A stretch of DNA of 5,846 nucleotides, taken from WJMT01 sp041686095. GTDB taxonomy: Bacteria > Acidobacteriota > Aminicenantia > Aminicenantales > Aminicenantaceae. Below, one piece after another: positions 1-5,433 of the stretch (its first letter is position 1; every line of letters starts with the position of its first letter). Location of the stretch: the NCBI GenBank assembly GCA_041686095.1, contig JAWLEN010000132.1, forward strand, positions 1-5,846, in the 5' to 3' direction. The notes below the pieces were generated by a model. That model was not told where the DNA came from and ran no database searches. It worked only from the letters and a program-made list of their open reading frames with translations. A program made the position numbers and the translations under genes.

Positions 1-1092
1 ACCATTATAAGGGAAGGTCTTGAAGAGCCCCTTCAGTTTACCATTGTCAGAGAGGAGATCCCTTTACACAGTGTTCCGTATGATTTTATGCTCACCAAAG
101 AAACCGGCTACATATACATTAGAAATTTTTCCACCACCACCACTCAGGAATTTGAACAAAAAATGGAAAGTCTTTTACAGAGGGGCATGAAGAACCTGGT
201 GCTTGATTTTAGAGATAATTCAGGAGGAACTTTTGTGCAGTCTCTTGAAATTTCAGATGAATTTTTACAAGAGGGAGCCACTATTGTCTCTATAAAAGGA
301 AGGAAGAAACAGTACAACAAGCTTTTTATTGCAACAAGGGCGGATCAGTTTGAAGACGTTCCGGTTGTCGTTTTAATAAATAGAGGAAGCGCCAGTGCCC
401 CGGAAATTGTGAGCGGAGCCTTGCAGGATAATGACCGCGCTTTGATTGTGGGGGAGACTTCTTTTGGAAAAGGGCTTGTGCAGACCATATTTCCTGTTTC
501 CAATGAAGCGGCCCTAGCTCTCACCACAGCAAGGTACTACACTCCTTCAGGAAGGTCTATCCAGAGGGACTACACCAATCTCGAGGATTGGATTCTCAGA
601 AGAGAAGTCAGTCCTGAGGAGAGAGAAGTTACTTATACAAACCAAGGAAGAAAGGTATTAGGTCAGGGTGGAATATCTCCGGATTATGAAGCCTCTCTTA
701 GCTTTAAAAGATTGACTTATATACTTTTATCCAGGGGAACTTTTTTTGCTTACGCCCGAAAATTTACTGAAAAAGAGACGGAGCTGTCAAAGAAATACAG
801 GCTTCCTTCAGAAGAAGAATCAGCTGATTCAGTTCAGCTAGAAATCAGTAAAGACCCTGTGATAAATTCAGAGTATTTACAGGACTTTAAAGGATATCTG
901 GACAGCATTGAATTTTCTTATGACGAAAAAGATTTTGCCGAAGCTGAATCTGAGATCAAAAGAGAGATCAAAAGAGAGCTGGTTTCATCCATATGGAGTA
1001 TTGAGGAGGGGAATAAGGCTTATCGGCTGGAAGACCCTGTGGTTCAAAAAGCCCTTGAGTTGATGGAGAAAGCCAAAAAAATGATCTCTTGA
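1..1092 (+). CDS. S41 family C-terminal processing peptidase, 5'-truncated by window edge
   Basis: The reading frame is open from base 1 to the TGA at 1090-1092, giving 363 residues of the C-terminal part. The ATG at 88 is internal, because the upstream codons read as the tail of a PDZ domain (REGLEEPLQFTIVREEIPLHSV). The catalytic S41 core follows: an LDFRDNSGG motif at about residues 68-76, then GSASAPEI with the presumed nucleophile Ser132, then LQDN with Asp143, then ETSFGKGLVQT with the presumed general base Lys157. The Ser-to-Asp (11) and Asp-to-Lys (14) spacings match E. coli Prc Ser430/Asp441/Lys455. Members of this family (CtpA/CtpB/Prc) cleave near the C-terminus of envelope proteins, normally in the periplasm; the expected signal peptide is outside the window. 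The last ~120 residues are charged and helical-looking, ending in DPVVQKALELMEKAKKMIS. The stop codon overlaps the end of a repeat element, so the natural C-terminus may have been altered. The exact subfamily is uncertain. Confidence 0.93.
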   Translation, partial: TIIREGLEEPLQFTIVREEIPLHSVPYDFMLTKETGYIYIRNFSTTTTQEFEQKMESLLQRGMKNLVLDFRDNSGGTFVQSLEISDEFLQEGATIVSIKGRKKQYNKLFIATRADQFEDVPVVVLINRGSASAPEIVSGALQDNDRALIVGETSFGKGLVQTIFPVSNEAALALTTARYYTPSGRSIQRDYTNLEDWILRREVSPEEREVTYTNQGRKVLGQGGISPDYEASLSFKRLTYILLSRGTFFAYARKFTEKETELSKKYRLPSEEESADSVQLEISKDPVINSEYLQDFKGYLDSIEFSYDEKDFAEAESEIKREIKRELVSSIWSIEEGNKAYRLEDPVVQKALELMEKAKKMIS

Positions 1093-1223
1093 TTATTCAT
1101 AAAATAGGGTGAAATTTGGGTATGGCTTTTGCTCCGTTCAGATTTTTAACGCCATTCTTCTTCGTTTTTATCGGCGTTTCCGTAACTCCCCCTATCCGTG
1201 GATCAAACATCCTGAGCCATTCA

Positions 1224-1350
1224 TAAAATATGTATGCATTTTCATACAAATTTATCATGTATACCTCTCTTATTCATGTTTTTCTCATCAAGAACATGAT
1301 TGTTACGTTAATTCCTGGATTGTTTTTATTTTATATGCATACATATTTTA
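1224..1350. repeat. 16-bp perfect inverted repeat around an AT-rich core
   Basis: TAAAATATGTATGCAT at 1224-1239 is the exact reverse complement of 1335-1350, leaving a 95-bp centre. The centre contains a smaller hairpin, TCATGTT paired with AACATGA, near 1272-1296. The region is much more AT-rich than the flanking parts of the mosaic, which suggests a separate, nested unit. It could extrude as a cruciform or fold as a long hairpin if transcribed. No function can be assigned. Confidence 0.6.
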
Positions 1351-1446
1351 CCTTACAGGCAAGCTGATCTTACGTCATCTGCTTCGTTGCAGGGCATTCG
1401 CAGTGAAGGACCACAGCTTCACACCCTGCGCCTCGCATCTGCCGCA

Positions 1447-1562
1447 ACCTCAGCTTGTGAATATCCCAGGATCCTATTCATGCACTCAGAAGGCTAAATC
1501 TTCAAAGTCGCTTCAGCCACACCCAAATTTCGATAAGCTCATAGCCACCTCGGCTCGTGAAT
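1447..1562. repeat. Pair of 16-bp direct repeats exactly 100 bp apart
   Basis: ACCTCAGCTTGTGAAT (1447-1462) and ACCTCGGCTCGTGAAT (1547-1562) agree at 14 of 16 positions and are offset by exactly 100 bp. On the minus strand each would be the head (ATTCACRAGCYGAGGT) of a module of similar size. The right half of the mosaic is therefore probably two tandem, diverged modules. The second copy overlaps the right terminal inverted repeat. Confidence 0.5.
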
Positions 1563-1607
1563 AATCAAAAGATAACTTTATGACTGCTTTTTTGTAAAGC
1601 AAATTGT

Positions 1608-1616
1608 TGATATAAT
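1608..1616 (+). promoter_or_regulatory. Candidate extended -10 promoter for the rpiB gene run
   Basis: TGATATAAT fits the extended -10 pattern TGnTATAAT, with a perfect TATAAT at 1611-1616. No good -35 box lies at 16-18 bp upstream, where the sequence is a T-run, which is tolerated by extended -10 promoters. Transcription would start near 1623, about 65 nt before the rpiB ATG. It lies just outside the repeat mosaic and is the first promoter-like site before a run of tightly spaced genes. Inference from motif and position only. Confidence 0.4.
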
Positions 1617-1638
1617 AGTTAATAAGCATTATTATCAA

Positions 1639-1660
1639 TGAGATGTATAAGAATATCTCA
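1639..1660 (+). promoter_or_regulatory. Short inverted repeat in the rpiB leader (possible operator or hairpin)
   Basis: TGAGAT at 1639-1644 and ATCTCA at 1655-1660 are exact inverted arms 10 bp apart. They lie downstream of the candidate -10 and upstream of the rpiB ribosome-binding site. A dimeric repressor site or a weak leader hairpin would look like this, but arms this short in AT-rich DNA can arise by chance. Confidence 0.2.
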
Positions 1661-1687
1661 ATTCTAAATTAGATAAGGGAGGGCTGA

Positions 1688-2137
1688 ATGAAAATTGCTT
1701 TGGCCTCAGATCATGCCGGATATGATTTGAAACAGGATGTTATAAAGTATTTGCAGGAAAAAGAAGTCAGGATTAAAGATTTTGGATGTTATTCAAAACA
1801 GAGTGTTAATTATGCTGATTTTGCTGAAAAAGCCGTCAAGCAGGTTGCTGCTAAAAAGTATGACCGGGCAGTGCTTATTTGCGGCACGGGAATCGGCATG
1901 TCTATGGCAGCCAATAAGTTCAAGGGAATCAGAGCCACCCTGTGTTGTGATGAATTCATGGCGGAGATGAGCCGGCTGCACAACAATTCAAACTGTCTCA
2001 CCTTAGGAGGAAGAGTGCTCTCATCAGAGAAAGCATTAGGTATTGTGGAAATTTGGCTTAAAACAGAGTTTGAAGGAGGCCGTCATCAGACAAGGCTTGA
2101 TAAAATATCAGAGATAGAGGAAATTAATTTTAAATGA
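1688..2137 (+). CDS. rpiB: Ribose-5-phosphate isomerase B
   Basis: The product is 149 residues, the usual length for RpiB/LacAB-family isomerases. It interconverts ribulose-5-phosphate and ribose-5-phosphate in the cytoplasm, supplying the pentose of PRPP. Visible motifs are N-terminal SDHAG with Asp8 and His9 (phosphate and ring-opening region), NYADFA at 41-46, and ICGTGIGMSMAANK at 64-77 containing Cys65, the equivalent of the catalytic Cys66 of E. coli RpiB. SRLHNNSNCLTLGGRV follows with His98, Asn99 and Arg109, then EGGRHQTR with Arg132 and Arg136. Because a Cys is present, this is the E. coli-like type and not the Glu-type of actinobacteria. The ATG is preceded by AAGGGAGGG at 1675-1683, a strong ribosome-binding site. 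The glyA-family gene starts 18 bp after the stop; rpiB next to glyA is a known neighbourhood in several bacteria, for example Bacillus. Allose-6-phosphate isomerase activity cannot be excluded. Confidence 0.96.
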   Translation: MKIALASDHAGYDLKQDVIKYLQEKEVRIKDFGCYSKQSVNYADFAEKAVKQVAAKKYDRAVLICGTGIGMSMAANKFKGIRATLCCDEFMAEMSRLHNNSNCLTLGGRVLSSEKALGIVEIWLKTEFEGGRHQTRLDKISEIEEINFK

Positions 2138-2155
2138 GTATGAAGGAGACATACT

Positions 2156-3586
2156 ATGTCATCATTATTTGAAAAAGCAGAACAATTATCAAAAAGGACT
2201 GAACTGAACAACAGGTGGAGGCAGAGGGAATGTTTTAATTTGATTCCTTCTGAATCAACCCCATCCATTTTGGTAAAAATGTGTGAGATATCCGATTTCT
2301 CAGGACGTTACGCAGAGCATAAAACCATAAAAGGAAAGGAAGTCTATTTTTATCAGGGAATTGATGATATCAAAGAAGTTGAAGAGTCAGCTGTTGAAGA
2401 GCTTAAAAAGTTTTTTAACTGCGAGAATGTTGAGTTGAGACCTATCAGTGGACAAATGGCCAATGAAGTGGTGTTCAAAGCCATGGTGCGCTTTTTAAAC
2501 AGAGGGAGACCGGAAGGTCAGCCCCGAAGAAGAATGAAGCTGGTGATGAACAATGAATTGAATATGGGAGGCCATCTCAGTTCACAGCCTTATGGAGCTC
2601 TTTTTAATTATGTGCAGGAGGATCCAGAGACAGGAAAAGAAAATGTGATTAATTTTCCTGTGCAGAAAGATAGTCCCTATAAGCCGGATACAGAAAAGCT
2701 GAAAGATATACTTCAGGAAAACAAACCTGAGCTGATGGTCTTTGGAAAGAGTATGTTCATTTATCCTGAGCCCATTGAGTTTGTATCGAATCTGGTCCAA
2801 GACTGGGATAATCCACCGGTCATCATGTTTGATATGGCTCATGTGCTGGGCTTGTACGGAGCCTTCCAGAAGCCCTTCCAGGAGGGAGCCCATGTGGTGA
2901 CAGGCAGCACCCATAAGACCTTTTTCGGCCCCCAAAGAGGATTGGTGGCAGGAAATTTTCCTAAAGGCTCTCCCCTGCGGAAGCTGTGGATTGACATCAA
3001 AGGAAGGGCTTTTCCGGGTTCTACCAGCAATCATCATCTGGGGACTCTGGTGGGGCTGTTGATGTCTGCTTATGAGATGAATGAGTTTAAGGAAGAATAC
3101 CAGCGCAGTGTCCGGGCTAATGCCAAAAGTTTTGCCCGTTATCTTAAAGACAAGGGTATTGATGTTGAAGGTGATGAATCTGATGGATTTACAGAAACTC
3201 ATCAGGTGCTTATGAGAATAAAAAAATACGGAAACGGCGTGGATATAGCCCGGCGTCTTGAAGAAAACAATATTATTGTTAATTATCAGGCTCTGCCTGA
3301 TGATGAGACATTTCTGGAACCCAGCGGCATAAGAATGGGAGTCCAGGAAATGACCCGGTTTGGTATGGAGGAAAAAGATTTTGATGTATTGTCAGGATAC
3401 ATTTCAGATGTGGTGATTCACAATAAAAATGTAAAGGAAGAAGTAAAAAAATACAGGGAAAACTTTTTAAGCATGAAATACTGCCTGGAACCTAAAAAAG
3501 CAGTGCCGCTGGCTGCTAAAATTTTAAGCAGCATATTTCATTATCCGGATTTCGCTGAATCCTTTGCTAAATATATAAAACAGTGA
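2156..3586 (+). CDS. glyA: Divergent serine hydroxymethyltransferase (SHMT-family PLP enzyme)
   Basis: At 476 residues it is longer than ordinary bacterial GlyA (about 410-420). It is a fold-type I PLP enzyme expected to convert serine and tetrahydrofolate to glycine and methylene-tetrahydrofolate in the cytosol. Family landmarks occur in order: NLIPSES (28-34), RYAE with Tyr52 and Glu54, Tyr66 in the following loop, SGQMAN (98-103), GGHL with His140 (PLP stacking), FDMAH with Asp226 and His229, GSTHKT with Schiff-base Lys254, FPGS (286-289), and SGIRMG with Arg393 (substrate carboxylate). Several motifs are atypical: the GKRYYGG loop is replaced by GKEVYFYQG, a basic insertion (RGRPEGQPRRR) lies near 116-126, and the usual YSR after the GxS motif is absent. 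AAGGAG at 2143-2148 is 7 bp from the ATG. The core chemistry looks intact, but folate versus another one-carbon or aldehyde substrate is open. Confidence 0.85.
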   Translation: MSSLFEKAEQLSKRTELNNRWRQRECFNLIPSESTPSILVKMCEISDFSGRYAEHKTIKGKEVYFYQGIDDIKEVEESAVEELKKFFNCENVELRPISGQMANEVVFKAMVRFLNRGRPEGQPRRRMKLVMNNELNMGGHLSSQPYGALFNYVQEDPETGKENVINFPVQKDSPYKPDTEKLKDILQENKPELMVFGKSMFIYPEPIEFVSNLVQDWDNPPVIMFDMAHVLGLYGAFQKPFQEGAHVVTGSTHKTFFGPQRGLVAGNFPKGSPLRKLWIDIKGRAFPGSTSNHHLGTLVGLLMSAYEMNEFKEEYQRSVRANAKSFARYLKDKGIDVEGDESDGFTETHQVLMRIKKYGNGVDIARRLEENNIIVNYQALPDDETFLEPSGIRMGVQEMTRFGMEEKDFDVLSGYISDVVIHNKNVKEEVKKYRENFLSMKYCLEPKKAVPLAAKILSSIFHYPDFAESFAKYIKQ

Positions 3587-3611
3587 ATGGTGAATGGTGA
3601 GTAGTGAATGG
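3584..3611 (+). repeat. Tandem heptamer repeat (TGAATGG, four units) starting at the glyA stop codon
   Basis: Four consecutive heptamers are visible: TGAATGG, TGAATGG, TGAGTAG and TGAATGG. Three are identical and the third differs at two positions. The first three bases are the glyA stop codon. This resembles the short tandemly repeated heptamers known from intergenic DNA of cyanobacteria and other bacteria. Function is unknown; such tracts vary in copy number by slippage. Confidence 0.75.
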
Positions 3612-3612
3612 T

Positions 3613-3644
3613 GTGAGCCGTCCTAGAATAGGCTGACATTTTTT
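3613..3644 (+). terminator. Weak hairpin plus T-tract between glyA and purD (possible terminator or attenuator)
   Basis: GTGAGCC at 3613-3619 pairs with GGCTGAC at 3631-3637, with one G/G mismatch and an 11-nt loop, and is followed after one base by six T (3639-3644). This has the form of an intrinsic terminator but the stem is short. It lies 21 bp before the purD start, so it could reduce read-through from rpiB-glyA into purD-purE, or be inactive. No good promoter is visible between it and purD. Confidence 0.4.
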
Positions 3645-3664
3645 CAGTAAAAAAGGAGAAAACA

Positions 3665-4945
3665 ATGAAGGTATTGGTGGTAGGCTCAGGAGGCAGAGAA
3701 CACGCTCTTGCCTGGAAGACATCACAGAGCTCAAGAGTTAAAAAGATTTTTTGTGCTCCGGGAAATGCAGGAACAGCAAATATCGCTGAGAATGTACCTA
3801 TTTCTCCCAATGATATCAAAGGGCTCAAAGAATTTGCCTCTAAAGAAAAAATTGACTTAACCGTGGTTGGGCCGGAAGAGCCTTTGACACAGGGCATTGT
3901 GGATGAGTTCGAACAAAAGGGGCTTAAAATTTTCGGACCCTATAAGATCGCTGCTGAAATTGAGGAAAGCAAAATATTTGCCAAGCAGTTCATGGAAAGG
4001 CATAAAATTCCAACCGGAAGATATAAAGTAGCATCCACTGCTGAGGAAGCCAGAAGAATCATATCAGGGGGAACATTTCCTTACCCAGTTGTTATTAAAG
4101 CGGATGGTCTGGCTGCCGGAAAAGGAGTGATGATCTGCCGTAATGAGGTCAAAGCCGAAGAAGCCATCAAAACAATTATGGTGGATAAAAAATTCGGGGA
4201 AGCCGGGAACAAGGTTTTGATCGAAGAATTTCTCAGGGGCAAGGAAGCCTCATTTATTGTCATTTCTGACGGAGTAAAGATAGTTCCTTTTGTCACCACC
4301 ATGGATCACAAACCTGTATTTGACGGAGACAGAGGACCCAATACAGGAGGAATGGGGGCTATTTCACCCTCTCCATTTATTGATAGGGAGCTGTTCAATG
4401 AAATAGTCAAGACTGTTATGTTCCCTACAGTGACCCGGATGCTGGAAGAAGGACGGAAATATAAAGGAGTTCTGTATGCAGGCCTGATGATCACAGAGCA
4501 GGGTCCCAAAGTGCTTGAATTTAACTGCCGGTTCGGAGATCCTGAGACGCAGCCTCAGATGCTGCGCATGAAAAGCGATATTGTGGATGTATTCATGTCT
4601 GTCATTGAAGAAAATGTGTTGGAAAATGAGATCAAATGGAGCAAGGAGGCATCCGGATGTGTGGTATTGACTTCCGGAGGTTATCCCACTAAATATGAAA
4701 AAGGAAAGCTGATCGAAGGATTGGAAGAGGTAGAGGATTCAAAAGAATGCACCATTTTCCATGCCGGAACAAAAATCGAGGATGGGAAATACTATACAGA
4801 TGGAGGAAGAGTTCTCAATGTGTGCGGCACCGGGAAAACTTTAAAAGAAGCTATGGAAAAGATTTACAGCACTGCAGCCAAAGTTTATTTTGAAGCCATT
4901 CACTACAGAAGGGATATCGGCACTGTAAAGGAGGAACCAAAATGA
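3665..4945 (+). CDS. purD: Phosphoribosylamine-glycine ligase (GAR synthetase)
   Basis: The 426-residue product is full length (E. coli PurD is 429). It ligates 5-phosphoribosylamine to glycine using ATP, the second step of de novo purine synthesis, in the cytosol. The N-terminal domain begins KVLVVGSGGREHALAWK (2-18) and includes APGNAGT (31-37) and VVGPEEPLTQG (67-77). The ATP-grasp region includes PVVIKADGLAAGKGV (141-155), TMDHKPVFDGDRGPNTGGMG (212-231) and LEFNCRFGDPETQ (284-296), which contains the GARS signature and the metal-binding pair Glu285 and Asn287. The C-terminal part carries SGGYP (337-341) and DGGRVLNV (379-386). AAGGAG at 3653-3658 stands 6 bp before the ATG. The gene ends in an ATGA overlap with purE, so the two are surely co-translated. 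The glyA-family product upstream would supply its glycine. Confidence 0.97.
   Translation: MKVLVVGSGGREHALAWKTSQSSRVKKIFCAPGNAGTANIAENVPISPNDIKGLKEFASKEKIDLTVVGPEEPLTQGIVDEFEQKGLKIFGPYKIAAEIEESKIFAKQFMERHKIPTGRYKVASTAEEARRIISGGTFPYPVVIKADGLAAGKGVMICRNEVKAEEAIKTIMVDKKFGEAGNKVLIEEFLRGKEASFIVISDGVKIVPFVTTMDHKPVFDGDRGPNTGGMGAISPSPFIDRELFNEIVKTVMFPTVTRMLEEGRKYKGVLYAGLMITEQGPKVLEFNCRFGDPETQPQMLRMKSDIVDVFMSVIEENVLENEIKWSKEASGCVVLTSGGYPTKYEKGKLIEGLEEVEDSKECTIFHAGTKIEDGKYYTDGGRVLNVCGTGKTLKEAMEKIYSTAAKVYFEAIHYRRDIGTVKEEPK
4927..4934 (+). promoter_or_regulatory. Strong purE ribosome-binding site inside the end of purD
   Basis: AAAGGAGG, a near-full match to the 16S rRNA tail, lies 7 bp before the purE ATG at 4942, within the last codons of purD. 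It fixes the purE start and the 4-bp overlap, and allows purE to be translated independently as well as by coupling. Confidence 0.8.
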
Positions 4946-5433
4946 AAATCGCTCTGTTTATTGGAAGTGATTCGGATTTTGATATTGCCAAAGGAGCTGT
5001 GGATATATTCAAGGAATTTGGAGTTAGTTTTCAGGTTGAAGTGACTTCAGCTCACCGTTCTCCTGAAAGAACCAAAAATCTTGTTTTAGATTTAGAGAGG
5101 CAGGGAGCCCAAATTTTCATTGCTGTGGCAGGAAAAGCAGCTCATCTTGCGGGTGTGGTGGCATCACATACCCAAAAACCTGTCATTGGAGTGCCGGTAG
5201 GAAGCGCTGGATTGAATGGTTTAGATGCACTTTTATCTACAGTCCAGATGCCGAGAGGCATTCCTGTTGCCTGTATGGGAATTGGAAAGTCCGGAGCTGT
5301 GAATGCGGCTTTGCTTGCTGTAGAGATTTTGAGTTTGAAAGACCCATCCATTGCTGAGCAAATAGCTGTTTACAGAGAGCAGATGGAGGAGAAAGTTAAA
5401 GAAGCTTCAGATAAAATAAAAGAGAGGATATGA
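4942..5433 (+). CDS. purE: N5-carboxyaminoimidazole ribonucleotide mutase (PurE, class I-like)
   Basis: The product is 163 residues, the normal size of a free-standing PurE. It acts at the AIR/N5-CAIR to CAIR stage of de novo purine synthesis. Motifs are the phosphate-loop-like FIGSDSDFD (6-14), TSAHRSPER (35-43) with His38 equivalent to E. coli His45, AGKAAHLAGVVA (63-74), and the PVIGVPV to LLSTVQMPRGIPV stretch (80-109) followed by GIGKSGAVNAALLA. The AAHL and VQMPRG motifs are those of class I PurE, which uses N5-CAIR made by PurK; class II enzymes have SNALSG-type sequence instead. Ala70 replaces the usual Pro of AAHLPG. No purK is in the window. The 5' end overlaps purD by ATGA and the 3' end overlaps the next gene by ATGA. 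The last ~20 residues are a charged helix. Confidence 0.95.
   Translation: MKIALFIGSDSDFDIAKGAVDIFKEFGVSFQVEVTSAHRSPERTKNLVLDLERQGAQIFIAVAGKAAHLAGVVASHTQKPVIGVPVGSAGLNGLDALLSTVQMPRGIPVACMGIGKSGAVNAALLAVEILSLKDPSIAEQIAVYREQMEEKVKEASDKIKERI
5422..5427 (+). promoter_or_regulatory. Poorly spaced Shine-Dalgarno before the mtaB-like start
   Basis: GAGAGG is the only Shine-Dalgarno-like stretch before the ATG at 5430, and it is only 2 bp from it. An in-frame TAA at 5412-5414 rules out a start further upstream, and the conserved N-terminal strand begins right after the ATG, so the start is firm. Initiation probably depends on ribosomes terminating at the overlapping purE stop. Confidence 0.5.

Larger units (their letters stand above)
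1089..1568. repeat. Non-coding repeat mosaic with terminal inverted repeats (MITE-like or dispersed element)
   Basis: This fills the 595-bp gap between the protease and rpiB. The ends are an 11-bp perfect inverted repeat, TTGATTATTCA at 1089-1099 and its complement at 1558-1568. A second inverted pair lies further in: GAAATTTGGGTATGGCT at 1111-1127 matches the complement of 1515-1531 at 16 of 17 positions, and weaker similarity continues for about 20 bp. ATTCATAAAATA is directly repeated at 1095-1106 and 1219-1230. The two ends thus look like diverged inverted copies of one unit around an AT-rich centre (about 1219-1350). No transposase is present and no convincing target-site duplication is visible. 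It may be a non-autonomous element or a cluster of chromosomal interspersed repeats. The open frame inside it is judged spurious. Confidence 0.7.

Noticed and set aside
88..1092. ATG at 88 as the true start of the protease
   Set aside because: The frame stays open to base 1 and the upstream residues look like the end of a PDZ domain, so the gene begins before the window.
1109..1564. 151-codon open frame (GTG start) on the + strand within the repeat mosaic
   Set aside because: It has no Shine-Dalgarno site, no recognisable domain and an odd composition rich in Cys, His, Tyr and Phe. It is built almost entirely from repeat sequence, and its stop lies in the right terminal repeat. Frames like this arise from repeats and are often annotated as hypothetical proteins.
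1089..1568. CRISPR array or integron attachment sites
   Set aside because: Repeats are few, diverged and irregularly spaced with no uniform spacers, and there is no cas or integrase gene nearby.
1586..1600. GCTTT/AAAGC short stem as a terminator before rpiB
   Set aside because: The stem is only 5 bp of mostly A/T, and the T-run lies within it rather than after it.
2582..3202. 206-codon open frame on the minus strand opposite the SHMT-like gene
   Set aside because: It is fully antisense to a gene with clear family motifs and has no domain of its own.
3541..3897. 118-codon minus-strand frame with an HYSPFTIH-type stretch
   Set aside because: That stretch is only the translation of the TGAATGG heptamers read on the opposite strand; the remainder is antisense to purD and the end of glyA.
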